DNA from: Kineosporia corallincola
Lineage (GTDB): Bacteria > Actinomycetota > Actinomycetes > Actinomycetales > Kineosporiaceae
Reading direction: 5' to 3'
Assembly: GCF_018499875.1 (NCBI RefSeq)
Contig: NZ_JAHBAY010000002.1
Span: 372,001-436,000 of the forward strand
Length of the DNA stretch: 64,000 nucleotides
Shown piece after piece: positions 17,802 through 25,864 of the stretch; within the stretch, counting starts at the first letter, position 1, and every line of letters starts with the position of its first letter. Made by a program: the position numbers and the translations under genes. Below the pieces are notes generated by a model, which was not told the origin of the DNA, ran no database searches, and saw only the letters and a program-made list of their open reading frames with translations.

Positions 17802-18547
17802 TCGACGCCTACCGCACCCCCTGGCCCCAGGTGGCCGAGCACCTGCGCACCGGAGAGGGCCTCGCGTTCCTGCCCTTCGGCGCGCTGGAACAGCACGGCC
17901 CGCACCTGCCGCTGGGCACCGACACCGCGACCGCCACCGCCGTGGCCCGGCGCCTGGCCACCCGCCTGGACGCGGTGCTGCTGCCGCCCGTGCACTACGG
18001 CGACACCTGGAACAACGCCGGCTATCCCGGCACCCTGTCGCTGTCGGCCGCCACCGTCACGGCGATCGCCGTGGACATCGGCAAGGCGCTGGCCGCCTCC
18101 GGGGCCGGGGCGCTGGTGGTGGTCAACGGCGACTGGGGCAACCGGAATCCGTTGTACAGCGCCATTCGCACGCTCCAGGACGAGCAGGTGATACCGGCCC
18201 TCGCCCTCGACCACCCGGGCTGGGACGCCGCGGCCACCGCCCTGCGCACCAGCCGCGAGGCCGCGCCGGGCCTGGCCCACGCCGAGGAGCTGGAGACCTC
18301 GCTCATGCTCGCCATCGACCCGGACACCGTGCACCCGGAGCGCTACGTCAGTTGTTACCCGGCCTTCCCCTCCGACTTCGGCACCCGGCCCATGCAGTTG
18401 CACCCGTTCTCCGAGTCCGGCGTGTTCGGCGACCCGGCCCCGGCCACCGCCCACACCGGCGAGGCCCTGCTCGACGCGGTGGTCGAGGGGTCACTCGCCG
18501 TGCTGGAAGACCTGCGGGCGCAGGTGCGGGCGCGGCGCGGCCTCTGA
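17798..18547 (+). CDS. Creatininase-family amidohydrolase with an altered metal motif
   Basis: 249 residues with the creatininase fold. The first metal-binding block EQHGPHLPLGTD (E31, H33, D42) is intact. In the second block, family members carry NGHxGN or NGHxEN; here it reads NGDWGN, with D112 replacing the metal histidine. A third block reads HAEELETS. The family opens cyclic amides such as creatinine or acts on formamides and peptides (for example MftE and ArfB). The substitution could be a carboxylate ligand swap or loss of one metal. GTG 17798 has AGGAG 7 bp upstream and overlaps the lacI stop (GTGA). Confidence 0.85.
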   Translation: MIDAYRTPWPQVAEHLRTGEGLAFLPFGALEQHGPHLPLGTDTATATAVARRLATRLDAVLLPPVHYGDTWNNAGYPGTLSLSAATVTAIAVDIGKALAASGAGALVVVNGDWGNRNPLYSAIRTLQDEQVIPALALDHPGWDAAATALRTSREAAPGLAHAEELETSLMLAIDPDTVHPERYVSCYPAFPSDFGTRPMQLHPFSESGVFGDPAPATAHTGEALLDAVVEGSLAVLEDLRAQVRARRGL

Positions 18548-18600
18548 GACCTGCCGCCGGAAAGGAGACTTCACGACCGACGGACCTCAGGGCCCCCGCG

Positions 18601-18687
18601 GCCCAGCGGTCAGCGTTCAGCGGTCAGCGGCACTGCGGCCCAGCGACGCTGCGGCCCAGCGGCACTGCGACGCAGCGACGCAGCGGA
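18601..18687. repeat. GC-rich imperfect short repeats between convergent genes
   Basis: The stretch is made of variants of CAGCG-type units, including GGCCCAGCG three times, GGCACTGCG or GGCACTGCGA twice and CAGCGACG repeated. It fills most of the 140 bp between the creatininase and lipoprotein stops. It could act as a transcription attenuating structure or simply be slippage-derived sequence. Confidence 0.5.
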
Positions 18688-19194
18688 TCAGCCGGCGGTC
18701 GCCGAGGCCGTGGCCGACGCCGTCGGCACCGAGATACCGCAGGCGGTGAGGGCGGCCTGAACGTTCTCGTCCTGGAGCAGCTCGGTGAACTGGCCGCCAC
18801 CCTGACCGCCACCCTGACCGCCACCCTGACCGCCACCCGGCCCACCGCTGGGCATTCCGCTGGGCCCACCGCTGGGCATGTCCGTCGGCATCCCGCTGGG
18901 CATACCGGTCGGGCGTTCACCGGCGCCACCGCTGGGCATGTCGGTCGGGCGCCGGCCCCCACCGCTCGGCGTCGGCACCGAAATACCGGCGGCCGTCAGG
19001 CATTCCTGGATCTGCTGGTACTGTCCGTCGCCCCCGCCGAAGCCTCCCCCGCCCCCGGGACCGCCGGTGGCCGAGGCCGTGGACGAGCCCGCGGACGAGG
19101 ACGCTCCGGACGACGAGCCGCCACAGGCGGCCAGGGCGAGCAGGAGCGCCGGGGCGAGGGCCAGTACGGCGAGAGACCTGCGGGTGCGAAGCAT
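18688..19194 (-). CDS. Low-complexity lipoprotein with two short Cys-containing repeats
   Basis: 168 residues. The signal sequence ends in LAAC, with Cys24 as the lipidation site. Two copies of a short element, QECLTAAGISVPT and QAALTACGISVPT, sit at the start and end of the mature protein; each carries one cysteine. They are joined by a Gly/Pro/Met-rich linker with repeated MPSGxPT and GGGQ units. The DNA has a 12-bp tandem repeat (CCGCCACCCTGA) around 18796-18840. The function is unknown. It is 48 bp after a membrane protein gene with a similar composition, and the two are probably cotranscribed. Confidence 0.75.
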   Translation of the reverse strand: MLRTRRSLAVLALAPALLLALAACGGSSSGASSSAGSSTASATGGPGGGGGFGGGDGQYQQIQECLTAAGISVPTPSGGGRRPTDMPSGGAGERPTGMPSGMPTDMPSGGPSGMPSGGPGGGQGGGQGGGQGGGQFTELLQDENVQAALTACGISVPTASATASATAG

Positions 19195-19242
19195 CGGGTG
19201 GAACTCCTTCTCCTGGATTCGGCAGACCTGGTGCGAACTCGC

Positions 19243-19935
19243 TCAGCGGGCGGTGATGCCTGACGCGGTGACGGTTCCGTCGTCCGCGGTGGTTCCGGTC
19301 ACCGACACCGACACGCCCTCGGCCAGACCACCGAGCGCGGTCGCGGAGGAGTCCGAGATCGTCGTCCCCCTGGGAACTTTCACGGTGACCTCGGTGCCGG
19401 CGAAATTCTTCACCGTGAGGGTGCGGCCGGACACCCCGACGAGGGTGCCCACGACCACGGGTGTGCCGGTGGTGGCGGCGGGGGTGCTGCCGGAGCCCTG
19501 CGTCGTCCCTGGTTGAGAAACCCCACCGGAACTCTCACCGACCCCCTGACCCGAGCCCTGACCCGAACGCTGGCTCGAACCCTGACCACCGCCGGCGAAC
19601 CCGCCACTGCGACCACCGCCCGGGAAACCGCCTGCGCCACCGGGGAATCCGCCCTGGCGACCACCGGAGGCCAGGCCGCCGGCCAGCGTCCCCGAACCGC
19701 CGCCGGGAGAACCGGACCCGGCGGCGCCGAAGTGCTGCTGCACCACGGCACCGCCGATGAAACCGACCCCGGCCAGCACGGCGGCGGCCAGCGCCGCGGT
19801 GACCCGGTTGACGCGGGGGCCGGTCTCGGCGAACAGGTCGAGGTCGTCGTCGGCCGGGGTGATCGGGGCGCCGTCCCATTCCTGTTGCCCGGGAACGGGT
19901 TCGAGCGGTGAGGCAGGGGGCGGCGTACGGGTCAC
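19243..19935 (-). CDS. Single-pass membrane protein with Gly-rich spacer and DUF5666-like domain
   Basis: 230 residues: a cytoplasmic N-terminus of about 45 residues rich in Pro and Asp, one membrane helix (AALAAAVLAGVGFIGGA), an 85-residue Gly/Ser/Gln spacer, and a C-terminal beta-rich domain with TLVGVSGRTLTVKN and VPRGTTISDSS. The last domain resembles the OB-like DUF5666 module seen in exported actinobacterial proteins. It is followed at 48 bp by the low-complexity lipoprotein. I infer an outer-leaflet pair of unknown role, possibly related to metal or redox sensing because of the paired cysteines in the partner. Confidence 0.75.
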   Translation of the reverse strand: MTRTPPPASPLEPVPGQQEWDGAPITPADDDLDLFAETGPRVNRVTAALAAAVLAGVGFIGGAVVQQHFGAAGSGSPGGGSGTLAGGLASGGRQGGFPGGAGGFPGGGRSGGFAGGGQGSSQRSGQGSGQGVGESSGGVSQPGTTQGSGSTPAATTGTPVVVGTLVGVSGRTLTVKNFAGTEVTVKVPRGTTISDSSATALGGLAEGVSVSVTGTTADDGTVTASGITAR

Positions 19936-20078
19936 GCGCGGAACTCCTTGGGCGCCGGTAGCGAACTCTCCTGTGTCGACGCCACAGAGTCCTCACATGC
20001 ACTGAACAAGAACTGTGCCGAGGCTATGAATGGGCTATGTACCTGTGTGCTGCGCAATTCGTTATCAACCGGAACACC

Positions 20079-20951
20079 TCAGCCCAGCGCCACGAGCCGG
20101 TCGAGCATCCGCTCGTTCGCGCCGACCACGATGGACAGGTGCCCCTCGCCGGTCAGCAGGTTGACGTCCGCACCCGGCACCGCCGAGGCCAGGTGACGGC
20201 CGTGCGCGAACGGCACCATCAGGTCCAGGTCGCCCTGCCAGATCGTGACCGGGCCGGCGATCTCGTCGAGCGAGAACCCCCAGTCGCGGGTGAAGGCGAT
20301 GTCGTCGTCGAGCCATCCGTCCACGCCCAGGCGCAGTCCCTCGGCCATGCCGGCGGCCAGTTCCTCGCCGTAGGCGTCGGTCATCACCGCCCGGTCCACG
20401 TCGGGCAGCACCGAGGCGAGGGCCTCGATCACGCCCGCGGCGGTGGCCGTGACCAGGCCGGCGCGCTGCTCCTCCAGGTACGGCCGCGCCACCGGCTCCC
20501 CGTCGAGCACCGTGCCGAACTCGATCAGGTTCTCCTCGCCCATCCCGTCGAGGAAGTCCAGGCCGGACACGCCGTAGGGCGCCACCCCGGCGATCACCAG
20601 GCTCGCGCGCACCCCCGGCAGCCGCGCCGCGCAGGCCAGGGCGTGCGGGCCACCGCCGGAGTGCCCGGCCACGAAAAACTCTTCCGCACCGATGAATTCG
20701 AGCACCGCACGGGTGTCGTCCACCACGTCCACGACGCTGCGCCCGGCCTTGCGGTGCGAGCCGCCGTATCCCGCGCGGGAGGCGATCACCAGAGCCAGGC
20801 CGCGGTTCTTCGCGGCCTGCTCCAGCCCGGCCGGGGCCAGGCGCGAACCCGGCGTGCCGTGGTGGAACACCAGGGGGATCCCGCCGTCCTGGCCCCCGGT
20901 GTACAGCTCCAGGGCCCGGCCGTCGGGGAGGGTGAGGGTGTGGTCCGTCAT
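20079..20951 (-). CDS. Alpha/beta hydrolase
   Basis: 290 residues from ATG 20951. The oxyanion region is LVFHHGTPGSR, the nucleophile elbow GHSGGGPHAL, the acid QGDLDLMVP and the histidine GEGHLSI, giving a complete Ser-Asp-His triad. No signal peptide, so cytosolic. A helical cap lies between residues about 125 and 210. Substrate unknown; ester or lactone hydrolysis is the usual activity. Confidence 0.88.
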   Translation of the reverse strand: MTDHTLTLPDGRALELYTGGQDGGIPLVFHHGTPGSRLAPAGLEQAAKNRGLALVIASRAGYGGSHRKAGRSVVDVVDDTRAVLEFIGAEEFFVAGHSGGGPHALACAARLPGVRASLVIAGVAPYGVSGLDFLDGMGEENLIEFGTVLDGEPVARPYLEEQRAGLVTATAAGVIEALASVLPDVDRAVMTDAYGEELAAGMAEGLRLGVDGWLDDDIAFTRDWGFSLDEIAGPVTIWQGDLDLMVPFAHGRHLASAVPGADVNLLTGEGHLSIVVGANERMLDRLVALG

Positions 20952-21025
20952 GGCCACGATGGTGACACAGCCCGGACGGCGGAAAACCGGCGGCAGATCA
21001 TGACTCCGGCGGGAATACTGCCCGC

Positions 21026-21538
21026 ATGATCCTCCTGCTCCCCGCCGACCCGCTGCGCCCGCGCCGTCCCGACGGGCATTTCGCCGCCGAGGCCGGCCGG
21101 GCCCGCGAGAACGGCCTCGCCGTGGCCCTGGTCGATCACGACGAGCTGACCCGTCCGCACGGCGCGGGCCCGGCGATCGCCCGGGTGCCGCGGGGCGGCC
21201 TCGCGCTCTACCGCGGCTGGATGCTGAGCTCACGGCAGTACGAGGCGTTCGCCCAGGCGCTGCGCGAACGCGACGTGACCCTGGTGACGGACCCCGCGCG
21301 CTACCGCCGCGCCCACGAGCTGCCGGGCTGGTACGAGGCCCTGCGCGAGGTCACCCCGCGCACGGTGTGGAGCGAAGGAGCTGATCTGTCAGACGGTTTC
21401 GACGAGGCCTGCCGCCGGCTCGGGCCGGGCCCGGCGGTGCTGCGCGACCACACCAAGTCGATGAAGCACTACTGGCACGAGGCCGCCTTCATCCCCCGGC
21501 TCGCGGACCCCGTCCGCGCCGAGCAGGTCCTGCCCTAG
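21026..21538 (+). pseudogene. Truncated ATP-grasp domain protein
   Basis: 170 codons corresponding to the N-terminal half of a family of ATP-grasp proteins (DUF4343 type) that are usually near 290 residues. YRGWMLS, LVTDPARYRRAHELPGWY, AVLRDHTKSMKH and the start of the second half, HEAAFIPRLAD, are recognisable. Translation then ends at TAG 21536-21538, inside the end of the convergent TetR gene, with the ATP-binding C-terminal half absent. I infer a 3' deletion. An independent short protein is possible but would lack the metal and ATP ligands. Confidence 0.6.
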
Positions 21539-22143
21539 GGATTCACGCCGTACAGCAGCCGCAGGATCGCATCGGTGAGGGCATCCACGAGCTCGTCGCC
21601 GGAGGCCCCGGGGTCGGCGTAGGCCTGGGTGAACGTGATGGTGCGCAGGTCGATCACCATCTTGGCCAGCAGCGCCGGCGGCCCCGCGACCGTCCGCCCG
21701 GCCGCGGCATCGCGTTCGATGCGCTCGCGGAACAGGGCGCACCCCTGGTCGACGAGAGCGGCCCGGACCTGCATGACCTCGGGGCCCGGGTCGGGGGTCA
21801 CGAACGCCTCCCTCAGCCACCGGCCGTCGAGTTTCCAGCGAGCCAGCCCGGCCGACAGACAGCGGCGCAGGGCGTCACGGTCCAGGCCGTCGGAGGCCAG
21901 CCACTCGGCCGTCTCCGCGTCGGCCACGGCGATCTCCTGATCGATCAGCGCCGCGAGCAGGGACTGCTTGGACTCGAAGTAGAAGTAGAACCCGGAGCGG
22001 GCGATGCCTGCCGTGGAGGCGAGCTCGTCGATCGTGACCTGACCGATCGACTTCTCCCGCAAGATCGTGCGCGCGGCGTCGATCAGCGCGCGCTCGCGCT
22101 GATCGCCCTTCGTGGGTGGACGGCGGCTCCGGCTGGCTGACAC
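21535..22143 (-). CDS. TetR-family transcriptional regulator
   Basis: 202 residues from GTG 22143, which starts 14 residues before the HTH region. An ATG at 22221 in the same frame lies inside the presumed operator region and is less likely. The HTH is visible as QVTIDELASTAGIARSGFYFYFESKQSLL. The ligand domain has WLREAFVTPDPG and DELVDALTDAILRLL. The stop overlaps the truncated ATP-grasp frame by 4 bp on the opposite strand. It is divergent from an SDR gene and likely represses it through the palindrome at 22194-22208. Confidence 0.88.
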   Translation of the reverse strand: MSASRSRRPPTKGDQRERALIDAARTILREKSIGQVTIDELASTAGIARSGFYFYFESKQSLLAALIDQEIAVADAETAEWLASDGLDRDALRRCLSAGLARWKLDGRWLREAFVTPDPGPEVMQVRAALVDQGCALFRERIERDAAAGRTVAGPPALLAKMVIDLRTITFTQAYADPGASGDELVDALTDAILRLLYGVNP

Positions 22144-22193
22144 CCCTCGACCATATCCGGCTTCGACCAAACTCGACGCATCAGTTATTTTTC

Positions 22194-22208
22194 TCGACAC
22201 CGTGTTGA
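22194..22208. promoter_or_regulatory. 15-bp palindrome, candidate TetR operator
   Basis: TCGACACCGTGTTGA follows the pattern TCnACACnGTGTnGA, with both half-sites perfect at the specified bases. It lies 51 bp from the TetR start and 74 bp from the SDR start, in an unusually AT-rich promoter region (TTATTTTTC and GATAAATATGA flank it). Confidence 0.5.
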
Positions 22209-22281
22209 TAAATATGAGCATCGTGTCTAGCTTGAAGCCGCAACGCCTGACCCGTGTCTACGGAATCGTTGAGGAGAAGTG

Positions 22282-23049
22282 ATGTTTCAGGCACTGGAGA
22301 ACAAGGTCGCCCTGGTCACCGGTGGCAGCCACGGCATCGGACGGGCCATCGCCGAGCGCTTCGCCCGCGACGGCGCAGTGGTCGGCATCGGGTACGGCCA
22401 CGACGCGGACTCCGCCACGAACGTGGTGGAACAGATCCGCAAGGCCGGCGGCAGCGCCTTCGCGGTGCACACGGAACTGGGGCTGCCCGGTGACGCGGCC
22501 CGACTGTGGGCGGCCTTCGACGCGGCGGGACGGGAGTACGCGCTCGACGGCCGGATCGACGTTCTCGTCAACAATGCTGCCAAGGGCAGTTTCGCTTACC
22601 TGGCAGACGTGACGGAAGAGTCGTTCGACCAGGTGATGGCGATCAGTGTGAAGGCGCCGTTCTTCATCACCCAACAGGCATTGCCGCGCCTGCGCGACGG
22701 CGGCCGGATCATCAACATCTCCAGCCTGTCGGCCACGCTCGCGTCCCCGTACGCGATCGCCTACGGCGTGGCCAAGGGCGCCCTGGACGCGTTCACTCTC
22801 TCGTTGGCCCAGGACCTCGGCTCCCGCGGCATCACGGTCAACTCGGTCGCCCCTGGTGTGATCCGCACCCGCAACAACGCCCACCTCGATCAGGACGAGC
22901 AGGCCGCGGCGAGGGCCGTGGCCCGCATGGCCCTGAACCGGCTCGGCGAACCCGAGGACGTCGCCGACGTCGTCGCCTTCCTCGCCTCCCGGGACGGCCG
23001 CTGGGTGACCGGTCAGGTCATCGACGCCTCCGGCGGGACCGCGTTGTGA
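22282..23049 (+). CDS. Short-chain dehydrogenase/reductase (3-oxoacyl-ACP-reductase-like)
   Basis: 255 residues of a classical SDR. The cofactor motif is TGGSHGIG near residue 13, NNAA near 98, the catalytic serine in INISS and the YGVAK motif. The end reads VTGQVIDASGGTAL, typical of FabG-like proteins. ATG 22282 has GAGGAGAA 4-7 bp upstream. Alcohol/ketone oxidoreduction with NAD(P) is certain as a class; the substrate is not known. It is divergent from its likely TetR regulator. Confidence 0.9.
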   Translation: MFQALENKVALVTGGSHGIGRAIAERFARDGAVVGIGYGHDADSATNVVEQIRKAGGSAFAVHTELGLPGDAARLWAAFDAAGREYALDGRIDVLVNNAAKGSFAYLADVTEESFDQVMAISVKAPFFITQQALPRLRDGGRIINISSLSATLASPYAIAYGVAKGALDAFTLSLAQDLGSRGITVNSVAPGVIRTRNNAHLDQDEQAAARAVARMALNRLGEPEDVADVVAFLASRDGRWVTGQVIDASGGTAL

Positions 23050-23237
23050 TGATGGCGTCGAGTGAAACTCGGGCGGTCAGGCGCGGCGTGCTGGGCCCCG
23101 GTGCCGGGCCCTCGGGCACCGGCCACCCGCATCCGTCACCTGCCGGGAAGGTCTGCCGGATCAGGGCCACGAGCGTCTCGATCAGAGTGTGGGTGGCCCA
23201 CCCGGCCACGAAACGGCCGGGCGGGTCACCGCCACCA

Positions 23238-23906
23238 TCAACCCTCCGCGCTCACCTTTCCGGCCGCGAACTGTGCGGCGTCGCTGACACTGCCGTTGCT
23301 GGCGTAGGTGAGGTGGGCCAGCGAGTTGGCTCCCCCGCCGCAGACCGGGTCGCCGGTGTTGCAGTACGACTTGGCCTTGCCCCCGTAGAGCTCACTGCTG
23401 TCTTCGATGGTCTGGCGCGACAGCCCCAGCGGGTTGCCGAACACCACGACCGCCGCCACCCGCGGCGCCAGCTCGTCCGGGATCGCCGAGCCCCGGCCCA
23501 GCGTGGTGGGGATGCCCAGGGCGATGTCGGTGACACTCGCCCCCTGTGAGTAGCCACCCAGCACGAACTGGGTGTCCGGGCAGGCCTGGGCCTGCTCCAC
23601 CACGTGCTCGGTCATGTCGGTGGCACCGGCCCCGGCACTGCTCTGGTCGTAGGCGGCCGCGTACTGCACCGCGTAGGAGGTGACGCTGCGGCCCTCCAGC
23701 TGCGAGCTCAGCCCGCTCACCAGCGGGGTGCCGGTGATGCCCAGGCCGGGCATCTCTCCGCTGCCGCGCGCGAACACCACCTCCACGTCGGAACACCCGG
23801 ACGCCGGAACGGCCTGCGCCGCCGGGCCGCCGGCCGAGACCACGGCCGTGACGGCGGCCGCGGTGACGGCACCGGCGGCCAGCAGGCGAATCCTGTTGCT
23901 GGACAT
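23238..23906 (-). CDS. Secreted cutinase-family esterase
   Basis: 222 residues with a signal peptide ending near AAQAVPASG (residues 30-36). The mature enzyme has the cutinase fold: SDVEVVFARGSGE, nucleophile GGYSQGASV, the aspartate in YCNTGDPVCGGG and the histidine in SLAHLTYA, with cysteines placed for the two usual disulphides. It hydrolyses cutin or other lipid esters outside the cell, fitting the plant-polymer enzymes elsewhere in the window. Confidence 0.92.
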   Translation of the reverse strand: MSSNRIRLLAAGAVTAAAVTAVVSAGGPAAQAVPASGCSDVEVVFARGSGEMPGLGITGTPLVSGLSSQLEGRSVTSYAVQYAAAYDQSSAGAGATDMTEHVVEQAQACPDTQFVLGGYSQGASVTDIALGIPTTLGRGSAIPDELAPRVAAVVVFGNPLGLSRQTIEDSSELYGGKAKSYCNTGDPVCGGGANSLAHLTYASNGSVSDAAQFAAGKVSAEG

Positions 23907-24036
23907 GTGTGAACACCTCTGGTTCTTCGATGGTCAGGGCACGTCCACGCTGACGCAGCCGACCACAACCACCGGTTAGGGCAGAGCTAAAGGCAGCACC
24001 AGCTTGGAACATCCAGCACCGCCAACCCCAAAAGCA

Positions 24037-25834
24037 TCACCGGACAACCCGGATCGTGCCGCTGCCGATCTGGGGCGAGGAACCGCCGGTCAGGGTCCAG
24101 CGGTAGGTGCCGGCCCGCACCGCGCGGCCCGACCCGGTGCGCCCGTCCCACGTCGCCCGCACCAGCCCACCCGGGAACCCTTGCCGCTGTTCAGGTTGCG
24201 GTAGAGCACCCGCCCGGCCCCGGTGTGCCACAGCACGCGCGGCCCGAACAGGTCGGCCGGCTGATCGCCCAGGTCCAGGGCGGGCCACAGGTCCCGGTCA
24301 CCCACGACCCGCACCTGCCCACCGGCCAGGCTCCAGGCCCCGGACTGCTTGAGCGGCGGGTCCGCCGGGGGCCACGGCCGGCTCTGCCCGAACCGCTCCG
24401 GCTTCCCGTCGCCCCACAGCGTGTACCGCCCGACGGTCCGGCTCAGCGACCGAGGGCCGGAGACGCTCAGGGCCGGGCCCCGGCTGCCCGCCGGGTACAT
24501 CACATCCGGCCCGTCCGGCCCGCTCACCGTTCGCTTCCCCACGCCGACCGGCGTCCCCCGCGCGTCCCGGATCAGGCGGCGGGTGACGACCGACGCGACG
24601 TTCTCCTCCGGCAGCGCCGCGCGGCGCTGTGTGTAGGCCAGAACGCCCGCGTCGAGCCCCACGTCGGCGATGACGTCGCGGACGCGGCCCACGGTGCCCA
24701 GGCGCGTGGCCTCGGCCGTCACGTCGTCCCCCACCCGGTACACCCCGGCGGTGGCCGCGACGTCGCCGCCGAGCCCCAGGTACAGGTGGCCGTCGTCGAG
24801 TGCCATGCCGTCCAGACCCTCGACCGTGCGGCCGGTTCCGCCCAGCGGCGCCACGGTGCGCCAGGTGGTGCCGTCCCCCTGCCGCACCCGGCCCACCTGT
24901 GGCTCACCCGGGCCGCTGAGCTGGTCGGCCACCACGACCACGTCGTCGTCGGCCACCACGGTGCTGCCCCACAGGGACGGCTGCGAGGTCAGGCCCCCAG
25001 GTCGTGCACCGTGCCGCCGGCCCGCTCCCGGCGGTGCGCCGTCACCGCGAACGTCCCCGGGCCGGTCCGCCCGTAGCCGATCCATACCTCCGAGTGCGGG
25101 GTCAGCGCCATGTCCAGCACGCCCACACCGGTGCCGTCGTCGGCCATCTCGGCCAGCTTCTCGACCGTGCGGCCGTCGTCGGTGATCAGCACGGTGCGCC
25201 GGGAGACCATGAACTCCTCGTCCTCGCCCGGCGAGCGCAGCGAGTACGACACCAGCGTGCGCTCCCCGTCGCCCACCGCCTCCGGCCCGAGCAGGGCGTC
25301 TTCCGGAATACCTTTCAGCAGAACCTGTTCCGTGCCCTCGTCACGGTGCTCGCTGAGTGTCTCGCCGTGCAGGCCGAGCCATCCGTGCGGGGTCCAGCCC
25401 AGCGGCACGTCCTCGGTCTCGCGCGACGAGCGCTCACCGGTGGCCAGGTTCACCGTGTGCAGCAGCCACCGGCCGTACTCGACGTTCTGCGCCCAGCGCA
25501 GAACGTCGCCGGTCAGGTCGTCGGGGCCGTAGGCGTCCTGGTCGTGACGGCCGACCACGCTCAGCCGCCCCGGATCGCTCACCTGACCGGTCATCAGGGT
25601 GCCCCCGTCCCGCACCACCGCCGCCCGCCCGTCGCTGACGCCCAGCAGACGAAGCGTCGCATCGGACGGCAGGGTGGGCCGCACCCGGATCACCTCCGAC
25701 GTCGCCCGAACCCGTTCCCCGCGAGCGCTGTTCGGACCGTTGTGCAGCCCGTCGTGCAGCCCCGCCCCCGACAGCACCAGGGCCAGCAGTCCCGACGTCG
25801 CCGCCGTCTGTCTCCGGCCAGTGGTCGATTCCAT
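24037..25834 (-). pseudogene. Secreted propeller-like/FlgD-Ig protein, copy B (frameshift and internal deletion)
   Basis: ATG 25834 opens a frame with an N-terminal hydrophobic stretch (SGLLALVLSGAG) and repeated blade-like units. The frame stops at 24989 after GTVHDLG, in a run of five G (coding sense). One extra G restores LTSQPSLWGSTV and the rest of the protein. A second break near 24178 joins NLNSGKGSRV to LVRATWDGRTGSG out of frame, and about 165 codons present in the neighbouring copy are missing there. The last 40 residues (WDGRTGSGRAV, GTYRWTLTGG) are a FlgD-Ig-like domain. The gene cannot make a full product as read. It begins 30 bp after copy A. Confidence 0.75.
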
Positions 25835-25864
25835 GGATCCCCCTCATCCGGTTCCTGGTCTTCC

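Noticed and set aside
18601-18687. Short repeats as a CRISPR array
   Set aside because: Units are 5-11 bp, irregular and without distinct spacers.
22219-22221. ATG at 22221 as the start of the TetR gene
   Set aside because: It would put the operator palindrome within the coding sequence and adds residues not seen in the family. GTG 22143 is preferred.
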